A stretch of DNA of 64,000 nt from contig CACWLI010000006.1 of assembly GCA_902761685.1 (NCBI GenBank), forward strand, positions 33,244-97,243. Reading direction: 5' to 3'. Position numbers and translations under genes: made by a program. Positions 43,714 through 52,103 of this stretch are shown in pieces. A model generated the notes under the pieces. The model did not search any database. It saw nothing but the letters and a program-made list of their open reading frames with translations, and had not been told where the DNA came from. Each line of letters begins with the position of its first letter. Position 1 is the first letter of the stretch. The stretch is from an uncultured Erysipelotrichaceae bacterium (GTDB lineage: Bacteria > Bacillota_I > Bacilli_A > RF39 > UBA660).

Positions 43714-44409
43714 ATGAAAAAAGAAGTACCAAGGAAACTAAAATTAATATTTGTAAATACAATTACTCTTATTAGATTAATTGGTGCTTTACTATTACCT
43801 TTTATATATCATAAATATGGAGCAAGTATTGTATCACTTTCAATAATTATAATATTTTTAACTGATGCAATTGATGGATTCTTAGCTCGTAAATTAAATG
43901 TATCCACGTTTTTTGGAAGTATGTTAGATGGACTAAGTGATAAATTATTAAATGTAGTATCATTTGTAATACTTGGACTTGAATATGATATAATGCTAAC
44001 ACCATTAATACTTGAAATATCAATATTATATACAATATATTCAACTTATAGATATGGTGGAAATATTCAATCAAGTAGAATTGGTAAAATTAAAACTATA
44101 ATATTAGATGTATTTGTTGTATTAAGTTTTATTTTACTTTCACTACCCGCTTTAAAGATAAATACATTTAAAAACTATAATGAAGAAATTATAAGTGTAT
44201 TTGCATTAATAATAATTATTTCTTGTTTACTTGCTTTATATGATTACCTAAAGAAAAATAAAAAAGCAAGAAGTAATCCAAAATGTTTTGAAATAAAGCA
44301 TCAAGAAAAAAATAAAAAACCATTAAAATTAATATTAAAACAATTATTTGATACAAATTATTATTTAAAGCATAAAGATGAATCAATATTAAAACAATTC
44401 TATAAATAA
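43714..44409 (+). CDS. CDP-alcohol phosphatidyltransferase (PgsA-like)
   Basis: 231 residues, integral membrane. The CDP-alcohol motif is complete: DAIDGFLARKLNVSTFFGSM followed by LDGLSDK, matching DxxDGxxAR...GxxxDxxxD. NTITLIRLIGALLLPF is the typical first helix. It probably makes phosphatidylglycerophosphate or a related phospholipid; substrate is not certain. The C-terminus is a long basic tail beyond the usual length. No Shine-Dalgarno precedes the ATG, and the promoter -10 is only seven bases away, so the mRNA may be leaderless. First of three plus-strand genes. Confidence 0.85.
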   Translation: MKKEVPRKLKLIFVNTITLIRLIGALLLPFIYHKYGASIVSLSIIIIFLTDAIDGFLARKLNVSTFFGSMLDGLSDKLLNVVSFVILGLEYDIMLTPLILEISILYTIYSTYRYGGNIQSSRIGKIKTIILDVFVVLSFILLSLPALKINTFKNYNEEIISVFALIIIISCLLALYDYLKKNKKARSNPKCFEIKHQEKNKKPLKLILKQLFDTNYYLKHKDESILKQFYK

Positions 44410-44456
44410 AGACTTTTTAATTAATTTGTGATAATATATTATTAGGATGTGAAAAA

Positions 44457-45059
44457 ATGAAAAGATTAAAAATATTTGGAATAATAGCTATAGCAGTAAT
44501 TGGAGCTTATTTTATATATATTCACTTTGATAAAGTAAATAAAAAAGATGAAGTGTATAATAAATTTTCTACTGAATATACATTAGTAGATACAAATAAT
44601 AAATATAAATATAGTACAATTGATGAAATAATAGATATCTTAAGTAATAAAACTGGAATTGTGTTCTTTTGTACTCCAGATAGTGAATGGTGTCAATACT
44701 ATGCCCTATATTTAGATAAAGCTACTAAAGATGAAAATGTAATTATCAGTTATTTAGATATTAAAGATTATAGAGAAGTAAATACTATTAAATATCAAAA
44801 AATATTAGAATTATTAGATAGTTATATTTATAAAGATGATTCAAATAACAAAAAAATATTTATGCCAGATTTAACATTTGTAAATAATGGTAAAATAGTT
44901 GCTCATAATAATGATACTTCACTTGTAAGTAGTGAAATAACTCCTCAAGAATATTGGACTAATGAAAGAATATTAAGTTTTAAAAATGAAATAACAAATG
45001 GTATAATTAAAATGAATGAAGAAATAGTTGAAGAAGAACCAACTGTAGAAGAAAATTAA
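44457..45059 (+). CDS. Membrane-anchored thioredoxin-like protein
   Basis: 200 residues. N-terminal helix (LKIFGIIAIAVIGAYFIYI) anchors an outside domain with a thioredoxin-like strand and active-site-like GIVFFCTPDSEWCQYYALYL (C-x6-C, wider than CxxC). A cis-Pro-like FMPDLTFVNNGKIV follows. It resembles the bacteriocin-accessory/PedC-type thioredoxin group; the acidic tail is unusual. AGGATGTG precedes the ATG. It could act in disulphide handling of exported proteins, several of which in this window are Cys-rich (inference). Confidence 0.72.
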   Translation: MKRLKIFGIIAIAVIGAYFIYIHFDKVNKKDEVYNKFSTEYTLVDTNNKYKYSTIDEIIDILSNKTGIVFFCTPDSEWCQYYALYLDKATKDENVIISYLDIKDYREVNTIKYQKILELLDSYIYKDDSNNKKIFMPDLTFVNNGKIVAHNNDTSLVSSEITPQEYWTNERILSFKNEITNGIIKMNEEIVEEEPTVEEN

Positions 45060-45071
45060 GGAGATGATTAT

Positions 45072-45386
45072 ATGTATTTTTGGCAATATGTAATTATATT
45101 AGGTATATTAATAATAATTTCACTTATAGTAATTAAAATGAGAAGAAAAGATTTCTCAGTTGAAATCAATAAATTAATTACTTATCTTGGAGGAAAAGAA
45201 AATATACTTGATTCACAAATTAACTTATCTAGATTAAAAGTTACATTAAAAGATATGTCATTAGTTAATAAAGAAGGCATACAAAAATTAGGAGCTAAAG
45301 GAATTGTAGAAATTGATAATCAATTAAAAATTATTTTAGGTCCTAATTCAAAACAATTAAAAAAATATATGGCTGATTTAAAATAA
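45072..45386 (+). CDS. Membrane-anchored PTS EIIB-like protein lacking the phospho-cysteine
   Basis: 104 residues. One N-terminal helix (WQYVIILGILIIISLIVIKM), then a domain matching glucose-family EIIB: LITYLGGKENILDSQINLSRLKVTL ... IQKLGAKGIVEIDNQLKIILG. In active EIIB the DxCxTRLR motif carries the phosphorylated Cys; here the aligned residue is Asn (QINLSRLK). A phosphoryl role is therefore unlikely and a regulatory or structural one more likely. AAGGAG precedes the ATG, 12 bases after the thioredoxin-like gene. Confidence 0.8.
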   Translation: MYFWQYVIILGILIIISLIVIKMRRKDFSVEINKLITYLGGKENILDSQINLSRLKVTLKDMSLVNKEGIQKLGAKGIVEIDNQLKIILGPNSKQLKKYMADLK

Positions 45387-45409
45387 GAAGATTAATCTTC
45401 TTATTTTTT
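45381..45409. terminator. Bidirectional terminator
   Basis: AAATAAGAAGAT / ATCTTCTTATTT palindrome, T-rich on both sides, between the convergent EIIB-like gene (+) and the micro-ORF (-). Confidence 0.8.
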
Positions 45410-45560
45410 AATAGTAATATGGATACATTGGATAAGGATAACCATAATACATTGGTCTTGGTCTAAATGCACTAGCTCCAACTATACCTGTAAGTCCACC
45501 TAGTAAAAATGGAGCTGCAAAACCAAATCTATCATTTTTATATTTAAAATTGCTATACAC
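45408..45560 (-). CDS. Tyr/Pro-rich small membrane protein of 50 residues
   Basis: GTG start at 45560 with GGGGTG seven bases upstream, stop TAA at 45408-45410. A polar N-terminus (YSNFKYKNDRFGF) leads to a hydrophobic Gly-rich segment (APFLLGGLTGIVGASAF) and a Tyr/Pro tail (RPRPMYYGYPYPMYPYYY). Small proteins of this build are seen in spore- or envelope-associated contexts in Firmicutes. Coding bias is consistent and the downstream terminator fits. Function unknown; no ATG alternative of similar length. Confidence 0.65.
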   Translation of the reverse strand: MYSNFKYKNDRFGFAAPFLLGGLTGIVGASAFRPRPMYYGYPYPMYPYYY

Positions 45561-45587
45561 TATTATTCACCCCTATTTTATAATATG

Positions 45588-45615
45588 AAAAAAGCACAAC
45601 TATGATTGTGCTTTT
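45588..45615 (-). terminator. Rho-independent terminator
   Basis: AAAAGCACAA / TTGTGCTTTT stem with T run on the minus strand; overlaps the end of the 45600 gene. Confidence 0.8.
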
Positions 45616-46535
45616 AGTCTGTATAAATTAAATGAAGGTTTATTCATAAATCTATATCCATGTTCATTAGTACCAATTCCGCTTGAAATAAATATATTAG
45701 TTATTCCCTTTTTATATTCTGGTTTACTATATTTATAAACATTATCTTCTTTAATTAGCCCTCCATAAAATGGAATAACTACACTTCCATTTAATGAATG
45801 TCCTCCAAGTATTAAATCTGCTTCATAATTACTTTCATCTAAATATTTGATTGTATTACCATCATGAACAAGTACAATAGTATAGTTTCTATTATCATCT
45901 TTATAAAACTCAAATGCTTCATCTATTTTAACTTTTTCTTTTATTGAACTAGGTAATCCAACTATATATAATGGATCATTAGTTTTATAATAAATATCAT
46001 CATAACTATTATTTAAAATCTTAAAATTACTATTTTCCATTACTTCACTATATTTTTTAAATGAATAATCAGCATCACCATAAATAGCATACTTCCCTAT
46101 TTTAGCATCTATTTTACTTAAATAAGATTTTAAAATAGATATTTCATTATCATTTACTTTTACATTCTTACTAACTAAATCACCAGTAAATACAACTATA
46201 TCTGGTTTTAATTCATTAATTCTATTTACTAAATCTTTTAAATCATCATTATTAACAGTTGATTTATATAATAAATCTGAAAAATGAACTATTTTAATAC
46301 CATTATAATTACTAGTTAATATTTCACTTTCTAATCTATATTCTTTTACAATTAATCCTTTAGTACCAACGTATTTTGAATATACAAATCCAAGAATGAT
46401 AAATAATATAACAGTAATTAGAAGATTTAACAATGTATGATTCTTTGGTTCTTGTTTAACTTCTTCATTGTTTTCTTCATCAATTTCTTCTAATTCTTCT
46501 TTTTCATCTATAATTTCTTCTTCCACTTTTTTCAT
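45600..46535 (-). CDS. Membrane-anchored calcineurin-type phosphoesterase with degenerate active site
   Basis: 311 residues. Acidic N-terminus, one helix (LLNLLITVILFIILGFVYS), then an outside metallophosphoesterase fold: KIVHFSDLLYKS, VVFTGDLVSKN, YAIYGDADYSF, IVLVHDGN, LILGGHSLNGS. In active enzymes these read SDLHxx, GDxV, GNHE, HxP, GHxHGG. Here the DxH His, the GNHE Asn/His and the second His of GHxH are replaced, so metal binding is probably lost. The intact relative is at 59227. Its ATG overlaps the CPBP gene stop by one base. Confidence 0.8.
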   Translation of the reverse strand: MKKVEEEIIDEKEELEEIDEENNEEVKQEPKNHTLLNLLITVILFIILGFVYSKYVGTKGLIVKEYRLESEILTSNYNGIKIVHFSDLLYKSTVNNDDLKDLVNRINELKPDIVVFTGDLVSKNVKVNDNEISILKSYLSKIDAKIGKYAIYGDADYSFKKYSEVMENSNFKILNNSYDDIYYKTNDPLYIVGLPSSIKEKVKIDEAFEFYKDDNRNYTIVLVHDGNTIKYLDESNYEADLILGGHSLNGSVVIPFYGGLIKEDNVYKYSKPEYKKGITNIFISSGIGTNEHGYRFMNKPSFNLYRLKAQS

Positions 46536-47245
46536 TATAAATTACCACCAAAATACATTGCTAGTAAAAGTAATGCAGTACATGTATTATGAAGAGCATG
46601 AATCATAATAGAAGAAAAAGTTGTTTTTGTTTCATTGTCCATAAGTGCAAATGAAGCTCCTAAACTACCATAAGGTAAAATGTAGAATAAATCAGTTAAA
46701 ACAAATGTATTACTAATTACATTAGTTAATATATGTGCTCCTCCAAATAAAACACCACATGTTATTACATATATCCATTTATTTTTAATAACTGGTTGTA
46801 AACTTTTTCTAAATATTAATTCTTCACTTAATGGAGCTAATATTGAAATACTAATCATTGTATAAAATGGACTAGAAATTAATAACTCTCTTACTTGATT
46901 TTCATTTTGAGAAACATCTTTTAAAAATATCATAATTATAATATTAAAGAACACCATTCCCATAATACCTAGAGCATAATATTTTAAACTTAATTTAAAA
47001 TTAGATTTAAAATCTTTAAAATAATCTTTGAATTCTTTATTTAAATCTTTAAAATAAAGAAGATACAAAAATAAACAAAATAATACATTTGCTATTATTG
47101 TTATTACATTTTCATTATGAATAATAGGTTTAAGTAATAAATAAACTATACTCGAAAATAAAAATAATCCTAAAAAGCATAATACACAAAATATAACATT
47201 TAAATAAAATGGTCTATCTTTTGAATAACTAAATATCTTTTTCAT
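46535..47245 (-). CDS. CPBP-family intramembrane metalloprotease
   Basis: 236 residues, about seven or eight membrane helices. CAAX-protease/bacteriocin-processing motifs are present: LSEELIFRKSL (EExxxR), VLFGGAHILTN (FxxxH type) and MIHALHNTCTAL. Such enzymes often give immunity to bacteriocins or process prenyl or other membrane peptides; the substrate here is unknown. ATG 47245 is preferred over an upstream GTG because AGGTGA lies at good spacing. Cotranscribed with the degenerate phosphoesterase. Confidence 0.85.
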   Translation of the reverse strand: MKKIFSYSKDRPFYLNVIFCVLCFLGLFLFSSIVYLLLKPIIHNENVITIIANVLFCLFLYLLYFKDLNKEFKDYFKDFKSNFKLSLKYYALGIMGMVFFNIIIMIFLKDVSQNENQVRELLISSPFYTMISISILAPLSEELIFRKSLQPVIKNKWIYVITCGVLFGGAHILTNVISNTFVLTDLFYILPYGSLGASFALMDNETKTTFSSIMIHALHNTCTALLLLAMYFGGNL

Positions 47246-47290
47246 TATAATCACCTACTATAATTATATACCAATAAAATATTTAATAAA

Positions 47291-47325
47291 AGAAAAAGTT
47301 AACTTACTTTACTAAGTTAACTTTA
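47291..47325 (-). terminator. Rho-independent terminator of tyrS
   Basis: AAAGTTAACTTA / TAAGTTAACTTT stem with T run on the minus strand. Confidence 0.75.
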
Positions 47326-48509
47326 ACATGTGTTTTCTTTCCTTTAGATATTATAAATTTATCTTTAAATAAATCTTCTGTAATTAACATATTAGGATCA
47401 CTAACTTTTTCAGAGTTTAAACTTATACCATTACCAGTTATAAGTCTTCTAGCTTCACTCTTTGATGGAGCTATTTTTATTTCTACTAATAAATCCATAA
47501 TATTCATATTATCTTTTAGTACTATATTTTCCTCTGGCATACCTTCTTCACTATATCCCTTAGAGAATACTTCTTCACTTGTTTTACGAGCTTTATCTGC
47601 TTCTTCTACCCCATGTAAATCTTTTATTATTTCATATGCTAGTGTTTTTTGAGCCAATCTATCTTCAGGATGTTCTTTAACACTTTTTTCAAGCTCTAAT
47701 ATCTCATCAACACTTAAGAATGTAAATACTTTTAAGTATTCTATTACTTTAGAGTCATCAGTATTTAGTAAGTATTGATACATTTTATATGGGCTAGTTT
47801 TCTCTTTATCAAGCCATAGTGCATTTCCTTCACTCTTACCAAATTTATTTCCATTTTGATCTAAAATTAATGGCATAGTAAATCCATATGCTTCACGACC
47901 TAATTTCTTCTTTATTAATTCAATACCAGTTGTAATATTACCCCATTGATCAGAACCCTCTACTTGCATAATACAATTTTCTCTTTGGAATAATTCTAAA
48001 AAATCATTTCCTTGTATTAATGTATAACTAAATTCTGCATAAGTAATACCTGTTTCAAGTCTTCTTCTAATTATATCTTTATCAAGCATATAATTAACAT
48101 TTATGTATTTACCTATATCTCTTAGGAAATCTAAATAACTATAATCTTTAGTCCAATCATAATTATCTACTAGCTTTGCTTTTCCTTCAAATATTCTATC
48201 TATTTGACTTCTAATACCTTCAATATTTTCTCTAACAGCTTCATAACTAATTATCTCTCTTTCTGCTGTTGGTCTTGGATCTCCAATTAAACCTGTTGCT
48301 CCTCCACAAAGTAATATTGGTTTATGTCCATGTTTAGCAAGTCTTTTAGCAGTCACTAAAGATGAATAATGCCCTAAATGAAGAGATGGTGCTGTTGGAT
48401 CTGTTCCCCAGTAAAATGTAACACTCTCATCATTTAATAATTTTTCTATTTCAGGACTACTCATATCTTTTACTAGTCCTCTCCATTCAAGTTCTTCAAA
48501 AAATGTCAT
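47304..48509 (-). CDS. tyrS: Tyrosyl-tRNA synthetase
   Basis: 401 residues, class I. Signature HIGH appears as SLHLGHYSSL, KMSKS as KFGKSEGNAL, plus the TyrRS-specific EGSDQWGNI. The C-terminal S4-like domain (IKIAPSKSEARRLITGNGI) binds tRNA. It overlaps the dut stop by one base and belongs to the Tyr T-box operon. Confidence 0.97.
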   Translation of the reverse strand: MTFFEELEWRGLVKDMSSPEIEKLLNDESVTFYWGTDPTAPSLHLGHYSSLVTAKRLAKHGHKPILLCGGATGLIGDPRPTAEREIISYEAVRENIEGIRSQIDRIFEGKAKLVDNYDWTKDYSYLDFLRDIGKYINVNYMLDKDIIRRRLETGITYAEFSYTLIQGNDFLELFQRENCIMQVEGSDQWGNITTGIELIKKKLGREAYGFTMPLILDQNGNKFGKSEGNALWLDKEKTSPYKMYQYLLNTDDSKVIEYLKVFTFLSVDEILELEKSVKEHPEDRLAQKTLAYEIIKDLHGVEEADKARKTSEEVFSKGYSEEGMPEENIVLKDNMNIMDLLVEIKIAPSKSEARRLITGNGISLNSEKVSDPNMLITEDLFKDKFIISKGKKTHVKVNLVK

Positions 48510-48997
48510 TATTTTTCCTCCTTTTTATTTGTAGAACCAATTCCACCTTTTCTTTTTTTATCTATTTTTTCTTCATTATCAACAGTTAAATATTTCATAA
48601 ATACACCTTGAGCTACTCTATCACCAAAATTTATTTTATAATCTTTATCACCATGATTAATTAATTTAACACTAAAATGTCCTTCATTATCTTCATTATT
48701 ATAATAGTCAGCATCAATAACTCCTGTACTATTACTAAGAGTAATATCATATTTAAAACCTATTGAACTTCTAATATATAAATAGAATACTTCATCATCA
48801 TTCATTGCCACTTTTAAACCAGTTTTAATTACTTTACTTTCTCCTGGTTTAATAACTGTATCAATAGCACTCCTAATATCATATCCTGCACTTTTAGAAG
48901 TACTTCTTTTAGGAAGTTCTATTTTATTATATAATTCTTTATCATCACAAATATCTTTTTTAAATTGTTTAAAACTAATTTTTTCAAATTTTCTCAT
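48509..48997 (-). CDS. dut: dUTP diphosphatase (dUTPase)
   Basis: 162 residues. Trimeric dUTPase motifs in order: SAGYDIRSA (1), FYLYIRSSIGFKY (2), NSTGVIDADYYNNEDNEGHF (3), FGDRVAQGVFMKY (4), and the C-terminal RKGGIGSTNK (5). Hydrolyses dUTP to dUMP, keeping uracil out of DNA. ATG 48997 has GGAG six bases upstream; a frame reaching 49024 would begin in the T-box terminator. Unusually, it lies between a tyrosine T-box and tyrS, so a nucleotide-hygiene gene is under amino-acid control. Confidence 0.92.
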   Translation of the reverse strand: MRKFEKISFKQFKKDICDDKELYNKIELPKRSTSKSAGYDIRSAIDTVIKPGESKVIKTGLKVAMNDDEVFYLYIRSSIGFKYDITLSNSTGVIDADYYNNEDNEGHFSVKLINHGDKDYKINFGDRVAQGVFMKYLTVDNEEKIDKKRKGGIGSTNKKEEK

Positions 48998-49009
48998 AAA
49001 TTTCTCCAA

Positions 49010-49205
49010 TAAAAAAGGTACCATTTATAAGGACGATTTATTATCGTGGTACCACCTTAATTTATAGAATTAATTCTACCTCTTGTGATTATATTGCATC
49101 ACCAATTAAAACTCCAAAATATGTATTTTCATTATACTAATCTATTAGTTTTCACCAACCACTAACTCTCTATAAACTAATTAATATAACTACTATTTAT
49201 TTCTT
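49010..49205 (-). promoter_or_regulatory. Tyrosine T-box leader of the dut-tyrS operon
   Basis: Minus-strand order: stem I with AATAGTAG, GAGAGTTAGTGGTTGGTG (49153-49170), specifier TAC (49123-49125, after GAAAA and before an A and the closing helix), TTTTGGAG, T-box core AAGGTGGTACCACG, then the terminator ending in TACC and six T (49011-49016). Starts directly after the efp stop; no strong promoter seen, so efp readthrough is possible. Confidence 0.92.
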
Positions 49206-49215
49206 CTTAGTTTAA

Positions 49216-49776
49216 TTATCCTCTACTAAAATATTTTCCATCACGAGTTGTAATAACTATTTCATCTCCTTCAGAAATAAATAAAGGAGCTTTTAGAGTA
49301 TATCCTGTTTCAATAGTAACATCTTTTTGAGCACCAGATGTTGTATTACCTTTAACAGCATCAGGAGCACTAATTACTTTATAAGAAACTTTTTCTGGAA
49401 GAGAAATACCAACTATTTCTCCTTCAATACTCAAAGATTCAACTTCCATACCTTCTTTTAAGAATTTAACATCATCACCAATTAGTTTACTAGATATTTC
49501 TAATTGATCATAAGTATTTAAATCCATAAATACAAAGTTATCACCAGCTGCATATAAATAAGATAATTGACTCTTTCTTACATCAGCTTTTTCCATCTTA
49601 ATACCAGCATTAAATGTAATTTCTTGTGTAGTTCCAGCTCTTAAATTTTTAAGTTTAGTTTTTACAAAAGCACTACCCTTTCCTGGTTTAACATGTTGGA
49701 ATTCAACTACTTGATAGATAACTCCTTCGTATTTGATAGTCATTCCATTTTTAACATCATTAATATTAAACATCAT
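49216..49776 (-). CDS. efp: Elongation factor P
   Basis: 186 residues, three beta domains. The modifiable-loop lysine is in HVKPGKGSAFVK near residue 32. The OB domains contain QEITFNAGIKMEKADVRKSQ and the C-terminal SLPEKVSYKVISAPDAVKGNT. Promotes peptide bonds at polyproline stretches, which this genome encodes (for example in the linkers at 60093). rpmG ends three bases upstream; together they form a short translation operon. Confidence 0.97.
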   Translation of the reverse strand: MMFNINDVKNGMTIKYEGVIYQVVEFQHVKPGKGSAFVKTKLKNLRAGTTQEITFNAGIKMEKADVRKSQLSYLYAAGDNFVFMDLNTYDQLEISSKLIGDDVKFLKEGMEVESLSIEGEIVGISLPEKVSYKVISAPDAVKGNTTSGAQKDVTIETGYTLKAPLFISEGDEIVITTRDGKYFSRG

Positions 49777-49779
49777 ATA

Positions 49780-49950
49780 CTACGCAGCCTTTCTTTCTTT
49801 ATGAGCAGTTGTTTTATTACATTTAGGACAGAACTTATTAATTTCTAATTTTCCATCAGTATTCTTTTTATTTTTACTTGTTAAATAATTAATATCTTTA
49901 CAAACAGTACATTGTAAAGCAATTCCTTCTCTATTTTCCTTCTTTGCCAT
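49780..49950 (-). CDS. rpmG: Ribosomal protein L33
   Basis: 56 residues. Zinc-binding L33 form: LQCTVCKDINYLTSKNKKN ... NKFCPKCNKTTAHKERK, with the CxxC pair on each side. ATG 49950 has AGGAGG ten bases upstream; a longer frame upstream would include the ribosome site and is rejected. Confidence 0.95.
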   Translation of the reverse strand: MAKKENREGIALQCTVCKDINYLTSKNKKNTDGKLEINKFCPKCNKTTAHKERKAA

Positions 49951-50107
49951 AGGACTTCTTCCTCCTTTTTGTACATTCAAAATTATAACAAACAAAATTG
50001 TAAATAGCAAGTAAAATCTAATTTAAAATGTTTATTTTAGTATTTTTATTAATATTAATATATATTTTTTATAATTTTTTTGATAAAATATGCACGGGTG
50101 AAAAAGT

Positions 50108-50848
50108 ATGAATAAAAAGACTGTATTAGTAACTGGATCTAGTATTGGACTAGGAAGTGAAATAATTAGATTATTTGCCAAAAACAATTATAACTGTGTA
50201 ATTAACTATTATAATCATGAAAAAGAAGCAAATGAACTAAAAAAAGAAATAGAAACTAAATATAATATAAAAGCAATAACTATCAAATGTGATATATCAA
50301 ATGATAATGAATTAAATAATATGTATGATAAAGTAATTCAAGAATTTGGAAGTATTGATGTATTAGTTAATAATGCCGCTATTGCTATTGATACAACATT
50401 TGATATGAAAACAAAGAAAAATTTTATGAGAATATTTGAAGTTAATGTATATGGTTTATTTAATACATCTAGATTATTTGGAGACTTAATGTATAAAAAT
50501 AAAACTGGTAAAATTATTAATATTAGCTCTACCAATGGTATAGATACATATTATGAATATAGTTTAGATTATGATGCATCTAAAGCTAGTGTAATTAATT
50601 TAACACATAATTTAGCTAATCATTATGCTCCATTTGTAAATGTAAATTGCGTTTGTCCAGGATGGATAAATACTCCAATGAATAAGAATTTAGATAAAGA
50701 TTTTATTCATGAAGAAGAGAGTAAAATATTATTAGGTAGATTTGCAGAACCAAGTGAAATAGCTTCTCTTGTTTATTTCTTATCTACAAAAGAAGCAGAT
50801 TATATTAATGATAGTGTAATAAGAATAGATGGTGGTAAAAAATGTTAG
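50108..50848 (+). CDS. Short-chain dehydrogenase/reductase (FabG-like)
   Basis: 246 residues. NAD(P)-binding VTGSSIGLGSEI, NNAAIA, catalytic ISSTNGID ... YDASKASV (Ser, Tyr, Lys), and the substrate-loop CPGWINTPM. Resembles 3-oxoacyl-ACP reductases but could serve another alcohol/ketone substrate; no fatty-acid synthesis genes adjoin. It overlaps the next gene by seven bases, so they are coupled. A TAAAAT -10-like box lies 20 bases upstream. Confidence 0.88.
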   Translation: MNKKTVLVTGSSIGLGSEIIRLFAKNNYNCVINYYNHEKEANELKKEIETKYNIKAITIKCDISNDNELNNMYDKVIQEFGSIDVLVNNAAIAIDTTFDMKTKKNFMRIFEVNVYGLFNTSRLFGDLMYKNKTGKIINISSTNGIDTYYEYSLDYDASKASVINLTHNLANHYAPFVNVNCVCPGWINTPMNKNLDKDFIHEEESKILLGRFAEPSEIASLVYFLSTKEADYINDSVIRIDGGKKC

Positions 50849-52062
50849 ATGAAAAATTTTTAATAGAATGTGAAAATGAATTAACTACTGAATTTAATGA
50901 AATAGAAAGATTATGTAGAATAAATAGTAAAAAAGTAATTGATGCATTTCATAAAAATATGATTAGTGAAAGTGATTTATATGGTACTTTAGGATATGGT
51001 TATAATGATTCAGGTAGAGATAAAATAGATCAAATATTTGCTGATATATTTGAATCTGAAAGTGGGCTTGTTAGAAATCAATTTGTATCAGGAAGTCATG
51101 CTATAAATGTTTGCTTGCAAGCACTATTAAGACCAAATGATACACTTTTAACTATAAGTGGTACTCCATATGATACTTTAAAAGAAGTAATTGGAATAAT
51201 ACCCAATAATAGCTCGCTCATGAGCTACAATATTAAATATAAAGAAATTGATTTAATAGATAATGATTTTGATTATAAAAGTATAGAAAAAGAACTTAAA
51301 AATGATATTAAAGTAATACATATTCAAAGATCAAGAGGATACTCATTAAGAGAAAGTTTAAATATTGAGAAACTTGAAAAAGTAATTAAATTTATTAAAA
51401 ATATTAATCCAAATATTATAATATTTGTAGATAATTGCTATTGTGAATTTGTAGAAGAAAAAACTCCTATTACTGTTGGAGCTGATATATGTGTTGGTTC
51501 TCTTATTAAAAATCTAGGAGCTGGTATCGCTACTAACGGAGCTTATGTTGTTGGTAGAAAAGATTTAATACATTTATGTGGTGAAAGATTAACTCTTCCA
51601 GGAGAAGGAATGGAAGTTGGTCCTAGTGAAAATGCTAATAGAAAATTCTTACTTGGATTATACTTTGCTCCAAGTGTAGTAGCTTCCGCACTAAAAACAT
51701 CAATTTTAACAAGTAAAGCATTAGATAAACTTGGATATAAAACTACTCCACTTTATAATGATAAAAGATGTGATATAGTAGAACTAATATATTTTAATAA
51801 TAAAGAAGAATTAATAAAATATGCTACAGGAATTCAATCATCTGGAGCAATAGATGCTCATGTTACACCAACACCATCTCCTATGCCAGGATATGAAGAT
51901 GATATAATTATGGCAAGTCCATCTTTTACTCAAGGATCTTCAATTGAACTATCTTGTGATGGACCAATAAAAGAACCATATGTATTATTTCAACAAGGTA
52001 GTTTAACATATGAATACGGAAGAATTTCTATATTAAACGCTATAAATAAATTAAAAGAATAA
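50842..52062 (+). CDS. Methionine gamma-lyase family (aluminium-resistance-type) PLP protein
   Basis: 406 residues. N-terminal ERLCRINSKKVIDAFHKN, DLYGTLGYGYNDSGRDKID, QFVSGSHAINVCLQALLRPND, and the PLP Lys region VDNCYCEFVEEK ... CVGSLIKNLGAGIA fit the PF06838 family of fold-type I PLP enzymes. These have been linked to sulphur amino-acid degradation and annotated as aluminium-resistance proteins. Coupled to the SDR gene; the pair's shared function is not evident. A terminator follows. Confidence 0.88.
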   Translation: MLDEKFLIECENELTTEFNEIERLCRINSKKVIDAFHKNMISESDLYGTLGYGYNDSGRDKIDQIFADIFESESGLVRNQFVSGSHAINVCLQALLRPNDTLLTISGTPYDTLKEVIGIIPNNSSLMSYNIKYKEIDLIDNDFDYKSIEKELKNDIKVIHIQRSRGYSLRESLNIEKLEKVIKFIKNINPNIIIFVDNCYCEFVEEKTPITVGADICVGSLIKNLGAGIATNGAYVVGRKDLIHLCGERLTLPGEGMEVGPSENANRKFLLGLYFAPSVVASALKTSILTSKALDKLGYKTTPLYNDKRCDIVELIYFNNKEELIKYATGIQSSGAIDAHVTPTPSPMPGYEDDIIMASPSFTQGSSIELSCDGPIKEPYVLFQQGSLTYEYGRISILNAINKLKE

Positions 52063-52065
52063 ATA

Positions 52066-52103
52066 AAAAGCCTTTCTAATATACTTTATTAGGAGGCTTT
52101 TTT
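52066..52103 (+). terminator. Terminator hairpin containing the next gene's Shine-Dalgarno
   Basis: AAGCCTTTCTAATA / TATTAGGAGGCTT stem (one bulged T) followed by TTTTTT. AGGAGG (52091-52096) in the 3' arm is ten bases from the ATG at 52107. Confidence 0.75.

Noticed and set aside
48997..49024. A longer N-terminus for dut
   Set aside because: The extension lies in the T-box terminator, and GGAG is correctly placed for 48997.
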